The translations under genes were made by a program, and so were the position numbers. Source: Chara braunii (lineage: Eukaryota; Streptophyta; Charophyceae; Charales; Characeae). Taken from it: a stretch of 64,000 nt of DNA. Below are positions 10,985 through 21,382 of this stretch, in pieces. How positions within the stretch are numbered: position 1 is the first letter of the stretch; every line of letters begins with the position of its first letter. The notes under the pieces are model-generated. The model did no database searches and was not told where the DNA came from. It saw nothing but the letters and a program-made list of their open reading frames with translations. The DNA is taken from positions 1,081,296 to 1,145,295 of the forward strand of contig BFEA01000264.1 of NCBI GenBank assembly GCA_003427395.1, read 5' to 3'.

Positions 10985-12640
10985 ATGTTGCGGAGGCTGG
11001 GCGAACACATAAGTTGCGGGTTGTTCGGCCACACGCACCTGTTGCTTGTCTAGGCGGGGCTAGACTACTCATAAGTTGAGTAGCCTAGTTCTACGCTATA
11101 TGTCATTGTTTAGGCTGGCTAGTCACACCATAAGTTGGTGTGGTCTAGTCATATGCCTCTTGTCACTTGTTCAGGCAAAGACTGGACCCCTCATAAGTTG
11201 AGGTGGTTCAGTTCTGTGTGTTATGCCAAATGTGCAGGTTGGCCAGCCTCACCATAAGTTGGTGTGGCCCGGTCATACACCTTATCTCGATTGTCTAGGC
11301 AGAAATTAACCACATCATAAATTGGTGTGGATTAGTCCTATGCCTTAGGTTTACTTTTTTTGGCAGTCTAGTCACACCATAAGTTGGTATGACCAAGTCA
11401 TGAGCCGCGAACACAAGTGGAACCTGAGTATGCAATCTGATACAAGTATAATACTATGTATATCATTGGCAGGCTGGACGCCATAAGTTGGGAGATCTAG
11501 CCATATAAGTCGGTTACCGTAGTAGATAAAGCAGAGGCGAAATAAGATTCAGAGTATAAAATTGAGTGGTAACTTTGGGCAGGCTGACTCATCCATAAGT
11601 TGGGTAGTTGGTCCTATGCCCCTGACAAAACAAAGGGCAAAGAGATAATATAAAACTTGGCTATTTTTCTTTCTAAACACAAGTTGATGTTTGGATGGGG
11701 AGCCTCATGAGTTGAGGTGACCTGACCACTCGTCTGAAGACAGACTCTACTTATTGAATGTAGTTATGTTGTCGAGGCTGAGCAAACGCATAAGTTGCGG
11801 GTTGCTCGGGCATACGCGCTTGTCGCTTGCTTAGGCAGGCTAGACTACTCATAAGTTGAGTAGCCTAGTTCTACGCTATATGTCATTGTGTGGGATGGCT
11901 AGGTACATCATAAGTTGGTGTGTCCTGGTCATATGCCTTTCATCGTTTGTTTAGGCAGAGGTTGGACCCCTCATAAGTTGAGGTGGCTCAGTTATTTGTG
12001 TATGCCGAAAGTTTAGGCTGACCAACCTCACCATAAGTTGGTGCGGCCTGGTCATACGCCTTATGTCACTCGTTCAGGCAGAGGCTAATCACATCATAAG
12101 CTGGTGTGGTGAGTTTTATGCCTTATGTTTATTCGTTGAACATGGTTGTATTGCGAAGGTTGGGCGAACGCATAAGTTGCGGGTTGTTCGGTTATTCGCG
12201 CATGTGGCTTTGTCTAGGCTGGGTTGGACTACTCATAAGTTAGGTAGCCTGGTTTTACGCCATATATCACTGTTTGGGCTGGCTAGGCGCATCATAAGTT
12301 GGTGTGTTCTAGTCATATGCCTTTTGTCGTTTCTTTAGGCTACGGCAGGCCCCTCATGAGTTGAGGAGGTTCGATTCTTTGTGTATGCTGAGCGTTCAGG
12401 CTGACCAACCTCACCACAAGTTGGTGTCGCCCAGTCATACGCCTTATGTCAATCGTCTAGGCAGAAACTGGTCACACCATAAGTTGGTGTGATTTGGTCA
12501 TATGCCCTATGTATACTTGTGCTACCAAACTAGGGCACCATAAGTTGGTGTGGCCTAGTCATATAAACTGGCAGGTCAATCACATCCATAAGTTGGGTTG
12601 GCTGATCCTATGTCTTATGTAAGGAAGGGTAGAAGGGAAT
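10985..12640 (+). repeat. array of about 25 hairpin units with CATAAGTTG loop
   Basis: Units of about 60 bp each contain the near-invariant CATAAGTTG flanked by arms that pair with each other. Examples: CTAGACTACTCA with TGAGTAGCCTAG (from 11,060), and ACTGGACCCCTCA with TGAGGTGGTTCAGT (from about 11,180). Between hairpins the spacer is variable but often carries ATGCC, TTGTC and TTTAGGC, so GGC and GCC can close an outer stem. Unit types recur in the same order in three super-repeats starting near 10,990, 11,775 and 12,150; a looser set of four lies at 11,461-11,725. No open frame of interest runs through it. Arm sequences differ between unit types while pairing is kept. I know of no family with this design; the function is unknown. 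Confidence 0.85.
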
Positions 12641-13017
12641 AACAAGGGTTTTTTAACGAACTATGCGACCTGAAAAGGAACCTGAGGGCTGGCGAGAGAT
12701 GTTATTACACTCACCTGTGTATGCTTTTGGGGCTATCTTTGGGGACTTTTCTTTTAGTAGGTTAGTTGCTTTAAATGCTCGTTGAGTGTTGGAGCTATAG
12801 ATAGGTGAGATGGATGCTGGGAGGGAAACTTGGGATAAAATAGGATTGACCCTACTAGGAGTTAGGATCAATGTTAGCTCACGATGCCATCTTCAAGAAG
12901 AAACCGTGCAGACTATCTCCGGTTCTAACTATCAAGTAAGTGTCAAGAGTTAGTCCCAAGTATAGTTGTACTTTGTCTTTGCATTTTCAGCTTTGTATAA
13001 ATCTTGGAGGACTCCTG
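12641..13017. other. unassigned spacer
   Basis: No gene recognised. A minus-strand frame at 12,653-12,871 has no known domain. It separates the hairpin array from the 83-bp repeat. Confidence 0.5.
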
Positions 13018-13215
13018 TTCCTACGGGAGGCGCTGCCAAAATTTTACAGATCTGAAGCAGTTAGTCATTTTTGGACCTGAAAATTATGAAAAGGCACTTT
13101 TCCTACAGGAAGCGCTGCCGAAATTTTTTATATTTTAAAGGAGTTAAGGTATTTTAGAACTTGAGGATTCGACAGTCTGCCCTCGTTTAAGGGATATACT
13201 GCCGAAATTCCTGAC
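13018..13215. repeat. three copies of a ~83-bp repeat
   Basis: A core like TCCTACGGGAGGCGCTGCC followed by AAAATTTT occurs near 13,020, 13,102 and 13,186. The third copy is more diverged (CTGCCGAAATTCC). Spacing between the CTGCC blocks is 82 and 84 bp. Confidence 0.7.
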
Positions 13216-15798
13216 ATTCTTTTATAAACATCAGAGGCTAGTTAAGAAGGTAGGTTTATTTCATGATCACTCAAGCATGGCTTGGGCACTGACATGTGCC
13301 GCATTGCAGGTCACCTTTATCCAAATTGATTTAAGATTTGGACTAGTATCAGCTTGATCCGATGAGGATCATCTTCTGTTATCACTGATAACAGGTCGGT
13401 TGCCGATTCGTCGGTTTTCGACTCAACTCCAATCCACTCTTGCCACTCGACCTAAAGGCTTTAACCTTGTGGTTTGATTTGTTACGTTGTGTTTTTACCC
13501 GGACTTTATTTGAATGGCCATTCAATAAAGATGCTGAGTATTTTATTTGAGAGTTGCACAAAGAGTGAGACTTGTATGGCTAAAGCAAGGCGTGTGAGCG
13601 CAAAGAATGGTTGAAGTTGACCCCGTGTGGTGCATGGACTTTTGGTTGAATCTTTGATGTGATTGCAGGTATGTTTGGTGGTTCGGACTTTGGATTTGAC
13701 TGCCTGCGATCAGTTAAGTATAGATGGCTGAGAGGAGTCCATTGTGATTGTGAGAAGTGATCGTCACATATTTATAACCTTCTATATATATGTACATACA
13801 TACGCGTTGGGTGTTCGCGCGGCCTATTGTGACCGCGTGCAAGGGTTAAACAAATTATGCGTTGAGAGAAAAGGGAGATTCCCCTTTTATCCCTTTGTTT
13901 TTTAGAATTTTATAGTTGAACGTTATAGTCTATGGCAGTCGTCGAAGTCAAACCCCTTGAGTTATTTCCATGCCCTGGATGGTGGAACTAGTCTCCAGGG
14001 CAATAAGATACGATTGTCACCACATGTATGAACCTATGTACCACCCACTCTCTACAGGGTGCAGAAGAGGGTGTGGTGATTAACAACCTTGGAGGTTGTC
14101 TAGCGTCGAGAGATTAACCCCTCAAGGCGTGTGTCAGCCGACACTTGAGTGTCGAAATGAGACCCCCGAGATCATCGAGGGTCGCATGATTTTGGGTACG
14201 ACACAGTACTCCATCATAATGACTGCTTGTGTATGCTTGCATAGCTAGTCGATATGAGAAAGCCCTGCGCCCGCGTGATTTTACCTTAAGTCTTATGTGC
14301 GACGCCTAACCGATTTCCATGATAAAAGGTTATGGGTCGAACACTGAAGGGACTAGGAGTGTTAATGTGTTATTATGTTGTTTGTGTCCTTCCATGCGTG
14401 TGAGTGTTGTGGTGTAACGCGTGGTATGTAGGATGCGTCCTAGTCGACCGACGACGAGTCGTGCTTGGGACCTCAGCCCCCCAATGCCTCGATTCGCGTG
14501 AGGGTCTGATTGAGGCGCGTTGACCGCGCGTACCCCCTATGCTACAGCGAACAAGAGACGCCCTCGGTCGGGCCACCTCTACGATTGCATACGAAAAGCT
14601 TTCGCACGTGGTTCGGTAGCTCGGCGGGGATACGCCCACCCAAGGGTTGGTGATAGCTCCCGCAGGTGGAGGTAAGACGTGCCTCGCGTGACCCTATCCT
14701 GTCCTAGGGGCTCGCAAGAGGTACGACTGGCGCACTCGGCCGGAGCAGCAACCTGCGCTCTACGATGAAGGCCTGCAAAATCCTGCGTGACGCGGTCGGG
14801 AGGGTCCCCTGCGGGACCGATGCGCCCGACAACGTGGCTTTCTGACTGATGTAGATTGGGACCGATGAGTAAAACATTCTTCCACCTGCCAAATCTACAT
14901 TGAATCAGTCTTTTGGAGTCAAACTCTGCATGGGATATACACAGTTAAACCACGGTGACCATACATTTCCCCGCTTGGGATCGCGGGTGCGACAGTTAAC
15001 ACAGAGGCACAATTTGGAGTCCGGTGCCGACCACATCCATCGGTCGTGCTTGGCGCGCAGCGCTCATGGTCGATCTATGAGAAAGGTACTGGCGGTTCAA
15101 GCCTAAGGAGTATTTGTCGAAAATCTAAATACATCTCAGACCTCCCAGCTGAGGGACTGAACTGGACGGTCAGCATTCTTCCAAGGCTCTTGGCAAGAAT
15201 GAGCACATCCATTGGATGTGCAGCTCAACGTGTCCAAGAAAGATCACAAAATAACTAAGAATGGGACTATATTCGTTATTTTCAAGAAATCCCAACCTCC
15301 CAGTTCACAAAAAAAGGGCTAACATGCCTTTCAACCTGGCTGCCAAAAAAGTCTCAGCCATGGGAGGCCCGTGGGAAATCCAAAGAGACATTCTAGGGTC
15401 ACGTCCACTGTGAAGTTGACACTCGTTGCAACAAGGATGGCCACAGTGTGCTTAGTTGTTGCAAACTTACAGGAAGTAATCCCAAAGCATAGAGAACCTG
15501 TCTGTGCTCTCCACTAATAGTGAAGAGCGTTCCATCTAGTTGGTGCCTTTTGGAACCACTGTCCCAACTCTCAGTTGATCCCAAGGTTATGCCATCTCAT
15601 TCCTCCTATTCGGAGCCATCAGTGCACTATATAAATATTGACTTCAACAACCCAATAAAGATTGGAAAACACAAAAGGCATCTAGGTCCGCAGAGTTTTT
15701 TTTTCTTATGGTTTGCATGTTAATTGCACTGACATCAGTGCATTGCTGGATATCAGAACCGCTACTAACTTTAACCCGTCACATGCCATCCAAGAATA
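13216..15798. other. unassigned non-coding sequence with small hairpins
   Basis: I recognise no gene. At 14,083-14,182 four short inverted repeats follow one another: ACAACCT with AGGTTGT, GTGTC with GACAC, GACACT with AGTGTC, and ACCCCCGA with TCGAGGGT. The second and third share the GACAC strand and so cannot form together. Short frames elsewhere (for example 14,373-14,639 minus) lack motifs. Confidence 0.45.
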
Positions 15799-15895
15799 TC
15801 TAGGAATAAAGGTAGACAAATTGTCGCAACCCTGCCATCGAAGAGGCACATCTAAGAATAGAGATAGACAAATTGTTGCAACCCTGCCAGACACT
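15799..15895. repeat. 52-bp tandem duplication
   Basis: TCTAGGAATAAAGGTAGACA at 15,799 and TCTAAGAATAGAGATAGACA at 15,851 each continue into AATTGTCGCAACCCTGCCA or its one-base variant. Confidence 0.85.
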
Positions 15896-17458
15896 GTGTA
15901 TCTCTAAGGGCTGATCTTCCTCATTGCCCATTTGTCTTGCAAGTTTCGTTTTGCAGAATAAGCTATAGTGCAAGTTTTGATGTGTAAGGAGTATTTCTGC
16001 AAGGTGCAAAATTTAATATGGTCTGCTACATTTCAGACACTGTCAGACAGTTAGGACGCGGGACCTTAGCGAACGTGAATTAAAAATGATGTGTCCTCTT
16101 CTTTTTCAGCTTTGGAAGTTCGCATGGCTCGGTGAGAAAGTTTCGCACGGTAGCTCACACGGAAAGGCATTTGAATATTCAATTCTTAATAGGCGCACGG
16201 TAGCTCGCACGTAGAAATGGGAATTTCCCTTCGAATTAGGATTTTATCATTTTAATTAGCTTGAGCTTTTAGGCTTGCTGCTTTTTGCTTGGGCGCAAGG
16301 TGTAACCGAACTCTTCTTCCTTCTTGCACCCGCAGTTCCTTGCGCCCTTTCCCCCTGCACCTTAATACTGTTTTCAACTGCCACCTTCCCTTCCTTCCAT
16401 CCTTGATCTTTGTGGTTAGATGCTTTACTCCCTCCTGCTTCTTTTTGGCGCTTACACACCCTTCTACTTCTCTCTGCTTCCATTGGCCAAAACGATGCAA
16501 TCGGGATCAATGTGTGGAGCGTGGCTAAGTCCCCCAGGGTGCGGTCCAGGTATGCAGCTTGGAGGCACTTCTACTTGGCACTCGCTGCACTCCATCCAAC
16601 CACAGCGTCGGCTGCATTCACTGTTACAAGCGAGTTGTTCGGGAATGCCCTCCTTTTCATTATCGGGATCCCGTAGAAGGGCTGGAATGATAGGCGTTCA
16701 GTTGTCCGTAGTATGGAATTATAGATGGATTGGCAATGATTACTAAATCAGCAGAGCCCAGGCTTATGCAGGGTTAGGGGAAAAGATGAAAAGAAAGAAA
16801 ACGAATGCACGGTCGAGAGCATAACTTCTTTTTTTTCTCAGAGGACATCCCTGTTGTTTATCATTCCAAGCACAGAGCCCAAGGCAAAAACATAGAGAAC
16901 AGAACCAAAAATTCAGGGGTTGCTAGGCCTCCAAACTTCCACTCCAGGTGGAGCCCCACCCCTGTACGAACAAGAATTCCGAAAGAAAGCTACAAAACCA
17001 ATAATGACCTTTTTTTTCTTTTTATCTTTTTTGAAAAGCCAAGACAGCATCTCTTGGGGGCGTGATACGATCTCTAACAGGCCAAAAACTGCCACCCTTA
17101 TCAAACTTACTGGTACCAAGATATGCAGATCCAGCACTGACGACATGCTGTTTCAAGAAACCCAAGTGAAACCGGATAGAGAAAACAGAAGAAAAGCAAG
17201 ATTCTGAATTGAAATTGAAGTCTTTTTTAAAGCCGACCTTCCAAAAGGTTCCAGATGAGATATCACATGTACACACGTCAATTCTAATCATACTAGGGCA
17301 CCTAGCCTAATGTTTCCTAAACCATTCTATACGCTCTGTAAACGGAGTAATCTTCTCTTGGAAATACCGGTTTGGGAGTATAATGTATCCAACTAGGCGA
17401 ACAGAGTGTGTCAGGCCCCATGCCCGGCCGGGCCCGAAAAAAAAAAGTACAAAAAAAA
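15896..17458. other. unassigned
   Basis: No recognised gene. Two copies of GCACGGTAGCTCACACG or its variant lie at about 16,147 and 16,197. A runs at 17,436-17,464 interrupt a GC-rich CCCGGCCGGGCCCG block. Confidence 0.5.
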
Positions 17459-17720
17459 AAAAAACTGCGTAGCACACTGAACATGTTCGTGGCTTTCGCG
17501 AACGCCCAAACACACATTCAGGTGTTCAGCCAAACGCCTCCCAAAGTCTAACATTGTTTTTCTAATGATTTTTAAGTTCAATCGTTTTCTTTAGGTTTTT
17601 AATTTACAACTCACTCTTAGCTAAGAATTTGAACATGCTTCCCAGGCAAAGATTGTTTGTACTATTATTTGACATAACATATGATTTCTTCAGAGTTTTC
17701 TGTATTCTATTTGACGATAT
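17459..17720. repeat. dispersed repeat Y, copy 1
   Basis: GTAGCACACTGAACATGTTCG, CGCGAACGCCCAAACA, CTAAGAATTTGAACATG, CCCAGGCAAAGATTGTTTGT and AACATATGATTTCTT recur in the same order, diverged, at about 46,785-47,000. It looks like an old dispersed element. There is no coding content and the type is not known. Confidence 0.5.
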
Positions 17721-17958
17721 ATATATTTTTTATGTTCGTGTTCGGAGGGTTTTGGGGCTCATTCGTATTCGGTCGCAAAAACATTCAGGTTCGGTCACGG
17801 AGTGTGAACACGATGGTACTCAGATTTTTACTGGGGCTTCCATTCGAAGCCTATGTTCTCCTTTTCACCTTCCAGCACCGGGCAGGTGTCCAACTCTATA
17901 CATCGTGTTGCCACATGGCAGAGTTCTGTGTTTTCACCTTTTTTTTTTAATAAAAAAT

Positions 17959-18006
17959 GATTTATGTGTGTCATCCTTGCGCTAATCTTACTTGATCTTC
18001 AATTTG
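17959..18006 (-). pseudogene. U6 snRNA pseudogene fragment
   Basis: On the minus strand AAATTGAAGATCAAG, TAAGATTAGC and GCAAGGATGACAC follow U6 order, but about 12 nt between AGATTAGC and GCAAGG (the ATGGCCCCTGC part) are missing. An A-rich stretch follows (plus 17,939-17,957), as expected of a retroposed copy. The 5' end is absent. Confidence 0.6.
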
Positions 18007-18299
18007 GTAAAGAATCTGGATTTGACCCGAGGCAAAAGTTGTTCAGTTGATTTTCCTGCATAACATAGTTTCTTTCAGATTTTTTGGATTATTCTTTTTT
18101 TCTTGCAGGGACCTTGCCGACCCTGGCCCGGGCGTAGCCCAGGTTTCCAATATATTCTTACGGAGGCTGTATCCTGGCGCTACCAGCAGCAGAGGTACTG
18201 GAGGTGGTGGAAGACCTTACTAGTGGGGGTGGGAGCATTCCTGCTGTAGCAGAACTTGCTCAGCAAAAACCATTAATTGGGCTCTGGTTTGTACAGGTT
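18007..18299. other. unassigned
   Basis: No gene seen. A pyrimidine-rich TTCTTTTTTTCTTGCAG at 18,090-18,112 resembles a splice acceptor, but no exon follows that I can support. Confidence 0.4.
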
Positions 18300-18560
18300 T
18301 TTTTTTTTTTTTGATGTTTTTGAAAATCAAAATTATTACAAATAAACTTTGAGGCCGGAGTCCTTACAGTCTACCCGGGGGAACCTCTGGGAGCATTGCC
18401 CAGTTTCGCTTACGGGAATAGCCCGCGGGGACAAACCCCAGGTGGACAGGAAAACATCAAGCATATCGACCCAGACCTAACCGGTTGTCTGAGACGACAT
18501 GAGCCACCTGTAACCCGGGGCAAATTGCAGACATACTGGTTTGGAGAAACATTCTTGCAA
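18300..18560 (-). mobile_element. LINE 3'-end fragment with poly(A)
   Basis: On the minus strand GCGAAACTGGGCAATG, then GGACTCCGGCCTCAAAG, TTTATTTGTAATAATTTTG and a 15-nt A run (plus 18,298-18,312). The same order is found at the 3' end of the LINE at 35,941-36,070 (GGATTCCGGGCCTCAAAG) and of the LINE at 43,064. Only the 3' untranslated part is present, so it is a heavily 5'-truncated insertion. The upper boundary is uncertain. Confidence 0.6.
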
Positions 18561-19009
18561 ATATATCTGAAAAGTGCAGAAATACCGTGGAATTTTTCTA
18601 CGCACATTTACGGGCCGTTACCTTCTTTTGTAACACAGGATCCGTCAGCCTAGCCTGAGACAAGCACTCCAAGGCCTACGGGTCCTCTGTTGCAAACGTT
18701 AAGACAACTGGTCAATGTATGTAAAAACTTTTCAAAAACAGTATTTCTTCTACAAAACCGATATATTCGTTACAATACACGGGCAGACAGTATATTCGCG
18801 ATAATCCTTCTCAAAATTGGTATGTCCGGAATTCGCCCTAGAACCAATGAGGAGAGTAGTTGCATTGCATTTGTTATCTCGTTTTGTTGTAGATTTTGAA
18901 AGGCATTCCACGATGCAGACCCCAAATTCGAATTTCAGGGTTAAGATCTCAAGCCGAGGGAGGCCAAGTCGACCAGATCAGAAAGCTCACAGTCGGGTAC
19001 CTTAGGAGT
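18561..19009. other. unassigned
   Basis: Nothing recognised between the LINE tail and the 20-bp minisatellite. Confidence 0.4.
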
Positions 19010-19205
19010 CAAGTCCAACAGGCACCCAGTAAACAGTCACACTTGCATTCTGTAAGCAAAAGTCATGTCTCATATTGAAAAGTCATGTCCCACAGGCAAA
19101 GGACATTTCTCCAAGCAAAAATTGTGTCCCAAGAGGCAAGAGTCACATCCCACAGTCAAAAGCCATGCTCCACAGATGAAAAGTCGTGACTCACAGACCC
19201 AAGCA
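19010..19205. repeat. degenerate 20-21-bp minisatellite
   Basis: About nine imperfect units on the pattern AAAAGTCATGTCCCACAGGC occur in a row (for example at 19,059, 19,079, 19,099, 19,120 and 19,140). Confidence 0.75.
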
Positions 19206-20182
19206 GCAGCACACCAATGAAAATTCGGGAAAAGTACCAGGCCTTGATATTCTGAAGCAAGTAGGCCGTGGGCATCTGGCACCGGGTCCAAGTCAAGCCG
19301 AAGGAGCAGAGAATGGGACGAGTTGAGGCTCAGTCCACAAGTCAACTCTCGGGGGAGATTGCTCATTCCTGAGAAGTGTGGAAGTGGTTCTGAAGCACTT
19401 GTGTGCTATCTGCGAGTAGCATGCGAGCGAGAGCCCTGTTGGGCAGCGCTGCACTGAGAGGGAAGGCGGACATAGCCGCATAAGGTAGTAGTAGGGATAG
19501 AGCTGAGTAGCAGCGGATGTATTCAGAGTCGAGATTCTCAAGTAGGGAGACAGTAAGCGGAAGAGAGAGTGAGCGCATGCATGAAGAGGATAGAGAGAGA
19601 GAAAGAGAGAGAGGGAGGCAGAGAGAGAAGAGAGTCACTTACCTTGGTTGAGGATGCTGGAATCGGGTTACTGAACTCTGCGCTAATGAGCGCTTGGCGA
19701 CTGGAACTCTGAACTGCTTAATGTGATAATTTGTTGGGATATCTAAGCTGCGCTTATTCTGGACTGCATTTTTTTTCCTTTTTTGGAACAGAGGATCTGT
19801 CAGCCTAGTGTGGACTTTGTGTGATCTCTCATTGAGTGTGAATGTGTATGTGCTCATGGTGACGAGCAGAGAGGCTCAATGCAATCTGACTGATCTCTAC
19901 GTAATTGGGGGAAAAGGAGAGGGAAATTTGTTCCCTTTTTTTCTGCAAAATTAATAGAATTGACCTACCTAAACTCCTTACTTCTATCAGGGGATATGCA
20001 ACGAAGAGGGAGCAGGTAATAATTATGACTACAGACAGCGGCACGACAGGAGGCAGCGAGTGTGTTATCTGGTGGCCGTTTGTGTAGTCCGCAAGTTTTA
20101 GTCTATAACTGGTCTTCCTGGTTTTCACATCCTATTGGTTAAGTGACACTGGGATCTGCTTGATCTTTAAACAAAGAGACTG
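19206..20182. other. unassigned, with purine tract
   Basis: No gene recognised. 19,560-19,634 is a GA-rich tract that gives rise to residue-biased frames on the other strand. The rest has no repeat or domain that I could identify. Confidence 0.5.
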
Positions 20183-20454
20183 AGTATACTCACACTAGGC
20201 CCTCTTTTCTTTTTTCCCGAAAAAACTCCAATCCATTTGTGGGGAGCAGCACGTGCTGGTAACAGCGCCCAGCACGTGCTGCTAACCACAACCAGCATGT
20301 GCTGCTCCCCACAAAATAGATTCCAGCTTTTTGGCCCTTAAAATCACAGAATCACAAATTCAGTGGCCAGATCAAGTCCTCTTTTGAGGAGGACCCGATC
20401 TGGTGGCTGATTTGGTGATTCTGTGATAATAAGGGGGAAGTGTGAATATGCCCT
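20183..20454. mobile_element. TIR element with two nested inverted repeats
   Basis: Ends AGTATACTCACACTAG (20,183) and the complement of AGGGCATATTCACACTT (20,438-20,454) form imperfect terminal repeats, shared with cassettes near 34.6-35.1 kb. Inside are two hairpins. The first has 25-nt arms at 20,236-20,260 and 20,291-20,315 (one mismatch) carrying CAGCACGTGCTG. The second runs 20,335-20,435, with arms of about 48 nt including CCCTTAAAATCACAGAATCAC. No transposase frame: at best a non-autonomous MITE, possibly hit by family X copies, since the first hairpin matches the X core on both arms. Confidence 0.6.
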
Positions 20455-20604
20455 TATGCCCATGGTGTTTTGGCTTTCCTTTCAGGTAGGAAGTAGGGAC
20501 CTATATTTTCTCTTAACCAAAGACTGGACATGGGTGCGACATAAGGGCAAGAGATAGGCCAGCTGCCGTCGCGAAGGTTTGCCTGGGGTTGGCATTCTTA
20601 GTTT

Positions 20605-20735
20605 TCATCCACTTTTTTTTTAAAAACAAAACAATCTCTTTTGCTTTTTTTTCCTTTTTTTTTAACAAAACAATCTCTTTTGCTTTTTTTTCTTTTTTTT
20701 TTTAACAAAACAATCTCTTCTGCTTTTTTTTGTTG
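20605..20735. repeat. T-rich ~50-bp tandem repeat, three units
   Basis: AACAAAACAATCTCTTTTGC followed by a T-rich run occurs three times in succession (about 20,624, 20,663 and 20,704). Confidence 0.85.
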
Positions 20736-20756
20736 AATAATATTTACCTAGGAAAG

Positions 20757-20790
20757 AAAGGGGACGCTGGACCCGATTTTCAGCATTAGC
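20757..20790 (+). mobile_element. SINE-like family X, 5' fragment
   Basis: GGGGACGCTGGACCCGATTT followed by TCAGCA matches the left part of family X (see 4,226 and 5,009). The rest is lost or unrecognisable. Confidence 0.4.
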
Positions 20791-20832
20791 CGCAGCTGTG
20801 TAATGGCCTCAGCATTTCTGCATTGAATTGTG

Positions 20833-21382
20833 AGACCCTCGGGGCCATGCCCAACTTGCGGAGGCTTGGTTTTGGTTCGGAGTATGCCAGAGAAAAATGA
20901 GGCTGTTCTTTATATGAGGCCGTTAGACCACATCCTGTCGAACTAGATCAGCTTTGTCTGTTCTGAAATCGAAAAGAACATGAAAAACAACTGCAACAGA
21001 CTATACCCTAATGACTGATGAACCAACCACAGCCTTCTTCAAATGCATGAGCCACGAGAAGGACACAACCATACAGTCAGTCGTCTTTATCAGAGGACCA
21101 CCCACAGGGTTGAACGGAGGACTGCCAGCACTGCCTGGTTTTGTTCTTCTGGTGGCTCATGTATCTGAAGAAGGTTGTGGTTGGTCCGTCAGTGGCTGAT
21201 TATAGTCTGTTGCAATTTCTTCTCGTTCCATTTTCAGAACAGATAAAGCTGACCTCTTTGAGCAACCCATGATCTAAGCACGTCAGATAAAGAGCTGCCT
21301 CACTTTCTCGTGCACGCGGGCTGTCACAGGACTCAAGACCGAAACCAAACCTCCGCAAGTGGGGCATGGCACCGGGCCTCAA
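20833..21382. repeat. large inverted duplication of a coding-like segment
   Basis: The left arm, about 20,833-21,070, and the right arm, about 21,139-21,382, are diverged reverse complements around a 68-bp spacer. Landmarks: CATGCCCAACTTGCGGAGG left against CATGCCCCACTTGCGGAGG right, and CATGAGCCACGAGAAGGAC left against CATGAGCCACCAGAAGAAC right. Read outward-in, both arms encode similar short peptides (LRRxGFG, then TDxPTTxFF and MSH), so a piece of an unknown gene or transposon was duplicated in inverted orientation. Neither arm is open throughout. Confidence 0.7.

Noticed and set aside
10985-12640. CRISPR array
   Set aside because: Regularly spaced repeats, but the conserved part is only a ~9-nt loop, the arms vary with pairing kept, spacers are repeated between sets, there are no cas genes, and the context is eukaryotic.
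14120-14165. Hammerhead ribozyme
   Set aside because: GACACTTGAGTGTC followed by GAAA looks like stem II plus the GAAA core, but the required CTGATGA before the stem is absent (GTCAGCC instead).
18090-18112. Splice acceptor of a host gene
   Set aside because: Good polypyrimidine-AG, but no open exon follows and no donor or homologous protein was found. The same holds for 31,562-31,580.
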